Assembly (NCBI GenBank): GCA_963749035.1
Contig: CAVVKW010000004.1
Coordinates: 1,612,001-1,676,000 of the forward strand
DNA length: 64,000 bases
Direction: 5' to 3'
Origin: CAVVKW01 sp963749035
Lineage (GTDB): Bacteria; Verrucomicrobiota; Verrucomicrobiia; Chthoniobacterales; JAATET01
The translations under genes and the position numbers were made by a program. A model generated the notes under the pieces. It did not search any database. It saw only the letters and a program-made list of their open reading frames with translations, and was not told the origin of the DNA. Below, piece by piece: positions 60,837-64,000 of the stretch. Numbering within the stretch: the first letter of the stretch is position 1; every line of letters starts with the position of its first letter.

Positions 60837-63800
60837 ATGCCCCCCAAATTCCCACGCCTTCGCCGTGCAGCACTCGGCAGCGCGTTTGCGCTCATCCTCA
60901 GCGTCCACGCCGCCGAATCCCAACCCCAATCGAATTCCGCTCCCCCGCCGGGACCCGGATCAGTCACGGACGTGCAGCCCGGAACGTGGCAGGTTGAAAT
61001 CGTTGCCACGCTTCCCGATCCTCTCGAAACTTCTGGTGCCCGCTTTCAAATCTTTCTCAATGATGAGCTCGTTAAGTTCGACAAGAAGAGAGCTCACGGT
61101 GATTCGGGCGAAACCTACAATCCCACCTGGTTGATTGATCCGCTCGAGGAGAATGGCCACTATCGCCTCCGACACCTCCGGCCTCTCAAGGTGACGGAGG
61201 CGAATTCCACGGTCGAGGTGCGGCCTTGGGACCAGGGCAGCGTCGACTCGATGGACCTTCTTCCCCGGGTTGAAGGGATCTCGTATTCCGGAGAGCCCGG
61301 CGGTGCAAACGGAGTGTTTTTCCCGTCGGAGGAACCGAAGTTTGAAATCACTCGAGACGGAAAGCTCGGTCCAGACTCGCGATTTAAGGGTCGCATCGTG
61401 GTGCAGAGACTTCGTCTCGCGGACGGCGATCCGCCCGCCTGGAGCGTCGTGGGGGAACGCGTGACGCACGTCGAGACCGTCCTCGAGCAACCGCTGGATG
61501 CGAATTCCGAGAAAATCACCGTCGACATCCCTACCGACAAGTTTGGTTGCTACGGCGTCTCGGTCGAGTTCGAGGACGAGACCGATGGCGAGCTTCGAAG
61601 CAGCGCGCAGTTTCTTGGCACCGTCGCGGTCGTGCCGGAGAGGGATCTTCACGCGACCAACGAAGCGGCGAAATTCATCGTTTCCACCGGGCGGTGGCAG
61701 GAGCGCAATGGCTTCACGATCGCGGAAGCCGTCAAACGCATGGGGTTCGATTGGTATCGAACGGAATACCCGTGGGAGCGGTTTGAGCCGACCGCGAAAG
61801 GTAAATTCGACTGGTCCGAGACAGACGCCCTCCACGAGCAGTGTAAAAAATACGGCATCTTCACCATGAACCTCGCCGCTCACGCCCCACCGTGGGCGCA
61901 GCCGCAGTCCACCGAGGGGCTGAAATTGATCCCTCACTGGAAGGAGGAATACTACTTCGACGGAACCCCGAGCCCGGACCACCTGGATGACTGGCGAGAC
62001 GCTTGGGCGGCCTACCTGACCCGCTACGCCGGGACGGTCAAGGCACTCAACGTTTGGAACGAACCGTGGGAAGGCGGCGGCATCAGCAATTGGCGCTCGT
62101 CGGCCGCCTACTACCGGGAACTGTTCAGGAAAGTGCAGGAAGCTCGCGATTCCGTGGATCCGTCGGTCAAACTGGTCGCCGCCGACTCGGCCGACAACAC
62201 CGCTTGGAAGATGCTTGCTTCCGACATGGCAGATGATCTCGACGTCATGAGCGTGCACTACGAAACGCCCGGGACCACCACGGCGTGGGCGCTTGGCGAT
62301 CACCACGATTTCGAGGTTTGGGACACGGAGACCTGGCTGGCGCACCTCGGTGATGCCTCGATCGCCCGGATGGCCGCTCACCAATTTTTGCACGGCGCGA
62401 AGAAGGTCAGTCTTTGGAGCGGAAGCATGCTGCTATACTCCAACGACATGATCCCAACCCCGTCGGTGCCCGGTGTCGCGGCGATGGTGCACCTCCTCAA
62501 CGACACGAACGACGTCACCCTCGTCCATCCAGAACGCCCGCCATACGTCGTCCTCTTCCGCGGGAACGAAGGCAAGCCACACGTCGCCATGGTGTCGACC
62601 ACCTTGTCGGAATACATCGCTCGGATTCCCGGGACCCCTTGGTCCCAGCAAGCGGGCGACGAATGCGTGATGCAGCTCGACCTGCCGGCCGAATACCGCG
62701 ACGGATTTCAGGTCATGGACGTATTCGCCAATCCGCTGGCGACGGATATGGACTCCGACGAAGTCCAAATTCCAGTCGATCGGGACGTTCGTTACCTCCG
62801 CTTCGACGGCCCCTACGAGGTCTTCGAACGGGCCCTGGCAGAAGCGAAGGTCACTGGTTTGACGCCGGTCGAGATCGCGGTGGAGGACATTCGATTGCTG
62901 CCCGATTCCGACCAGGCGCAGTTTGAAGTGCGCCTTCGCAATGCCCATCCATTCGAGTTGGAAGGTGAGCTATCGGTCGAGACAACCTGGCCACTGAAAG
63001 ATCCCCTGCAGGTCTTCACCCTGAAACCCGGCGAGGAACAATCGCTGACCTGCACGCTGGACGTCAGCGGAATGGATTTGTCCACGGATGCGACCTGCGA
63101 AGTGAAGATCGACGTCGCCACCGACCACGGCACCGCAGCTTGGAAGGAACGCCTGCACGTCGCCATGATTGGACGCGGCACACCGACCGTCGACGGCGAT
63201 TTGAAGGAATGGGAAGATCTCGACGCGATCGCCGTCACGCTTCGATCATCCGACCAAAAAGCATCCCCGAGCGATCTCTACGATCCGCAGAAGCCATGGG
63301 AGAAACCGAGCGCCGATCCCGATGGCTTGAGCGCAGAAACCGCCTTCTGTCGCGATGAAAACTACCTCTACGTGATGGCCAGAGTGGAGGAGAAGGGTCC
63401 CAAAGAGGTGCTGCCGTCGATGCTGACCTCGGATGAGCTGCACGAGTTTCAAAACGAGCCAATGGATCACATTTACGTGGTCCCGGGCCCCCGTCCCCCC
63501 TGGGCGGCACCCAAGCTGCAGCTCGCAATCGGACCGGTCGACCGGACCAAACAGCTGAAAGGGCACGAAGCCTATGCGCCGGAAGATCCGATGTATCGAT
63601 ACGGCTCGAATATCGCGGCGCTTCACCAGATCGTTCTTTATCCGACGAAGGACGGTGGCGCGGAAGCCCTGCGGATGCGCCGGGACGACTTTTTCTTCCT
63701 CCACCCTCTGCCGATCGACTACGCCTGGATGAAGGAACACTGTCAGATCGAAGGTGCCCAAGTGGCGGTGAAGGTCGACGAAAACGGCTACACCTACGAA

Positions 63801-64000
63801 GCGGCGATTCCGTTGGAGGAACTGAATACGATCACCAGCGAGTCGGGCGACGAGATCAATCTAAGCTTTCTCATCGAGGGACAGGACCGGAAGAAGGTCG
63901 AATGGTCTTTCGTCCGTAGTCAGGCCGGCCTGAGCCCGTCGGACTGGGGCAACATGAATGGTAAATACGTGTGGGGCGCTCGGACCAAATGGTGGTTCGA
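60837..64000 (+). CDS. Large exported clan GH-A hydrolase with CBM9-like domain, truncated
   Basis: 1054 codons are visible and the frame runs off the right edge. Signal peptide residues 1-28 (LILSVHAAES). Beta-sandwich region to about residue 285, then a GH39-like barrel: FDWYRTEYPWERFEP, acid/base Glu409 in NVWNEPW, nucleophile candidate Glu498 in WDTETW. A further beta domain follows, and from about residue 780 TPTVDGDLKEWEDLDAI begins a CBM9-like carbohydrate-binding domain. It probably hydrolyses beta-xylosidic or related linkages outside the cytoplasm. The end of the CBM9-like domain and any tail are missing. Confidence 0.8.
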   Translation, partial: MPPKFPRLRRAALGSAFALILSVHAAESQPQSNSAPPPGPGSVTDVQPGTWQVEIVATLPDPLETSGARFQIFLNDELVKFDKKRAHGDSGETYNPTWLIDPLEENGHYRLRHLRPLKVTEANSTVEVRPWDQGSVDSMDLLPRVEGISYSGEPGGANGVFFPSEEPKFEITRDGKLGPDSRFKGRIVVQRLRLADGDPPAWSVVGERVTHVETVLEQPLDANSEKITVDIPTDKFGCYGVSVEFEDETDGELRSSAQFLGTVAVVPERDLHATNEAAKFIVSTGRWQERNGFTIAEAVKRMGFDWYRTEYPWERFEPTAKGKFDWSETDALHEQCKKYGIFTMNLAAHAPPWAQPQSTEGLKLIPHWKEEYYFDGTPSPDHLDDWRDAWAAYLTRYAGTVKALNVWNEPWEGGGISNWRSSAAYYRELFRKVQEARDSVDPSVKLVAADSADNTAWKMLASDMADDLDVMSVHYETPGTTTAWALGDHHDFEVWDTETWLAHLGDASIARMAAHQFLHGAKKVSLWSGSMLLYSNDMIPTPSVPGVAAMVHLLNDTNDVTLVHPERPPYVVLFRGNEGKPHVAMVSTTLSEYIARIPGTPWSQQAGDECVMQLDLPAEYRDGFQVMDVFANPLATDMDSDEVQIPVDRDVRYLRFDGPYEVFERALAEAKVTGLTPVEIAVEDIRLLPDSDQAQFEVRLRNAHPFELEGELSVETTWPLKDPLQVFTLKPGEEQSLTCTLDVSGMDLSTDATCEVKIDVATDHGTAAWKERLHVAMIGRGTPTVDGDLKEWEDLDAIAVTLRSSDQKASPSDLYDPQKPWEKPSADPDGLSAETAFCRDENYLYVMARVEEKGPKEVLPSMLTSDELHEFQNEPMDHIYVVPGPRPPWAAPKLQLAIGPVDRTKQLKGHEAYAPEDPMYRYGSNIAALHQIVLYPTKDGGAEALRMRRDDFFFLHPLPIDYAWMKEHCQIEGAQVAVKVDENGYTYEAAIPLEELNTITSESGDEINLSFLIEGQDRKKVEWSFVRSQAGLSPSDWGNMNGKYVWGARTKWWF

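Noticed and set aside
1..64000. Search for CRISPR arrays, tRNA or rRNA genes, insertion sequences and phage genes
   Set aside because: I found no regularly spaced repeats, cloverleaf-like sequence, transposase motif or phage protein anywhere in the window.

Overview
The window is about 64 kb of moderately GC-rich, densely coding DNA from a bacterium that I place in the Verrucomicrobiota. The grounds are a pseudopilin-type gene set matching the 'Verru_Chthon cassette' (B, C and a giant A protein) at 17969-23873, many sulfatases and glycoside hydrolases scattered without SusC/SusD pairs, and exported proteins that end in a module typical of the phylum. I see no rRNA, tRNA, CRISPR array, transposase or phage gene. 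Both window ends cut a gene: an exported protein at 1-628 and a clan GH-A glycoside hydrolase at 60837-64000.

Layout. 1-5081 (minus): truncated exported protein, two exported sulfatases and a mutarotase-like protein. 5184-12157 (plus): a tightly packed run of enolase-superfamily dehydratase, RraA-family protein, extended SDR dehydrogenase, GH10 xylanase without a signal peptide, SMP-30 lactonase and an exported sulfatase; apart from the GH10 and sulfatase these are the enzyme types of a non-phosphorylative sugar-acid pathway. 12228-17839 (minus): sulfatase, GH65 phosphorylase, beta-phosphoglucomutase and a TIM-barrel isomerase. 17969-23873 (minus): pseudopilin cassette. 24399-34935 (plus): FG-GAP protein, GxGYxYP-like protein, sulfatase, GH2 beta-galactosidase-like enzyme, Tat-exported aldo/keto reductase and GH50-like agarase-type enzyme. 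34995-40841 (minus): GH43-like propeller protein and a large multidomain GH2 protein with a frame break. 41163-42626 (plus): cytosolic sulfatase. 42693-47019 (minus): ABC sugar importer without an ATPase. 47315-49804 (plus): cytosolic beta-mannosidase. 49833-53365 (minus): aldehyde dehydrogenase, class III CoA-transferase and enoyl-CoA hydratase, opposite a GntR regulator with a clear palindromic operator. 53461-57655 (plus): GntR regulator, DMT-type sugar permease, beta-helix protein and cytosolic sulfatase. 57689-60634 (minus): Gfo/Idh/MocA oxidoreductase, exported protein and CE6-like esterase. 60837-end (plus): large exported glycoside hydrolase.

Taken together this is a sulfated and acetylated plant or algal glycan utilisation region. 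Exported sulfatases, GH2, GH50-like and GH43-like proteins and an esterase trim polymers outside the cytoplasm; an ABC importer and a DMT permease bring oligosaccharides in; cytosolic GH10, GH2 beta-mannosidase, GH65/beta-PGM and two signal-less sulfatases finish them; sugar-acid and CoA-linked enzymes handle the products. All seven sulfatases carry the Cys-type formylglycine motif, yet no maturase is in the window.

Most notable observations: a GH2 gene whose signal peptide and catalytic part lie in different frames joined exactly at a U-UUU-UUC slippery heptamer; two genes whose leaders require an ATT start or an unseen sequence change; a CoA-transferase whose normal C-terminus is recovered by removing one base; a GntR operator overlapping divergent promoters; and a shared C-terminal module on three exported proteins. 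All assignments come from reading the sequence and recalling family motifs; no searches were run.
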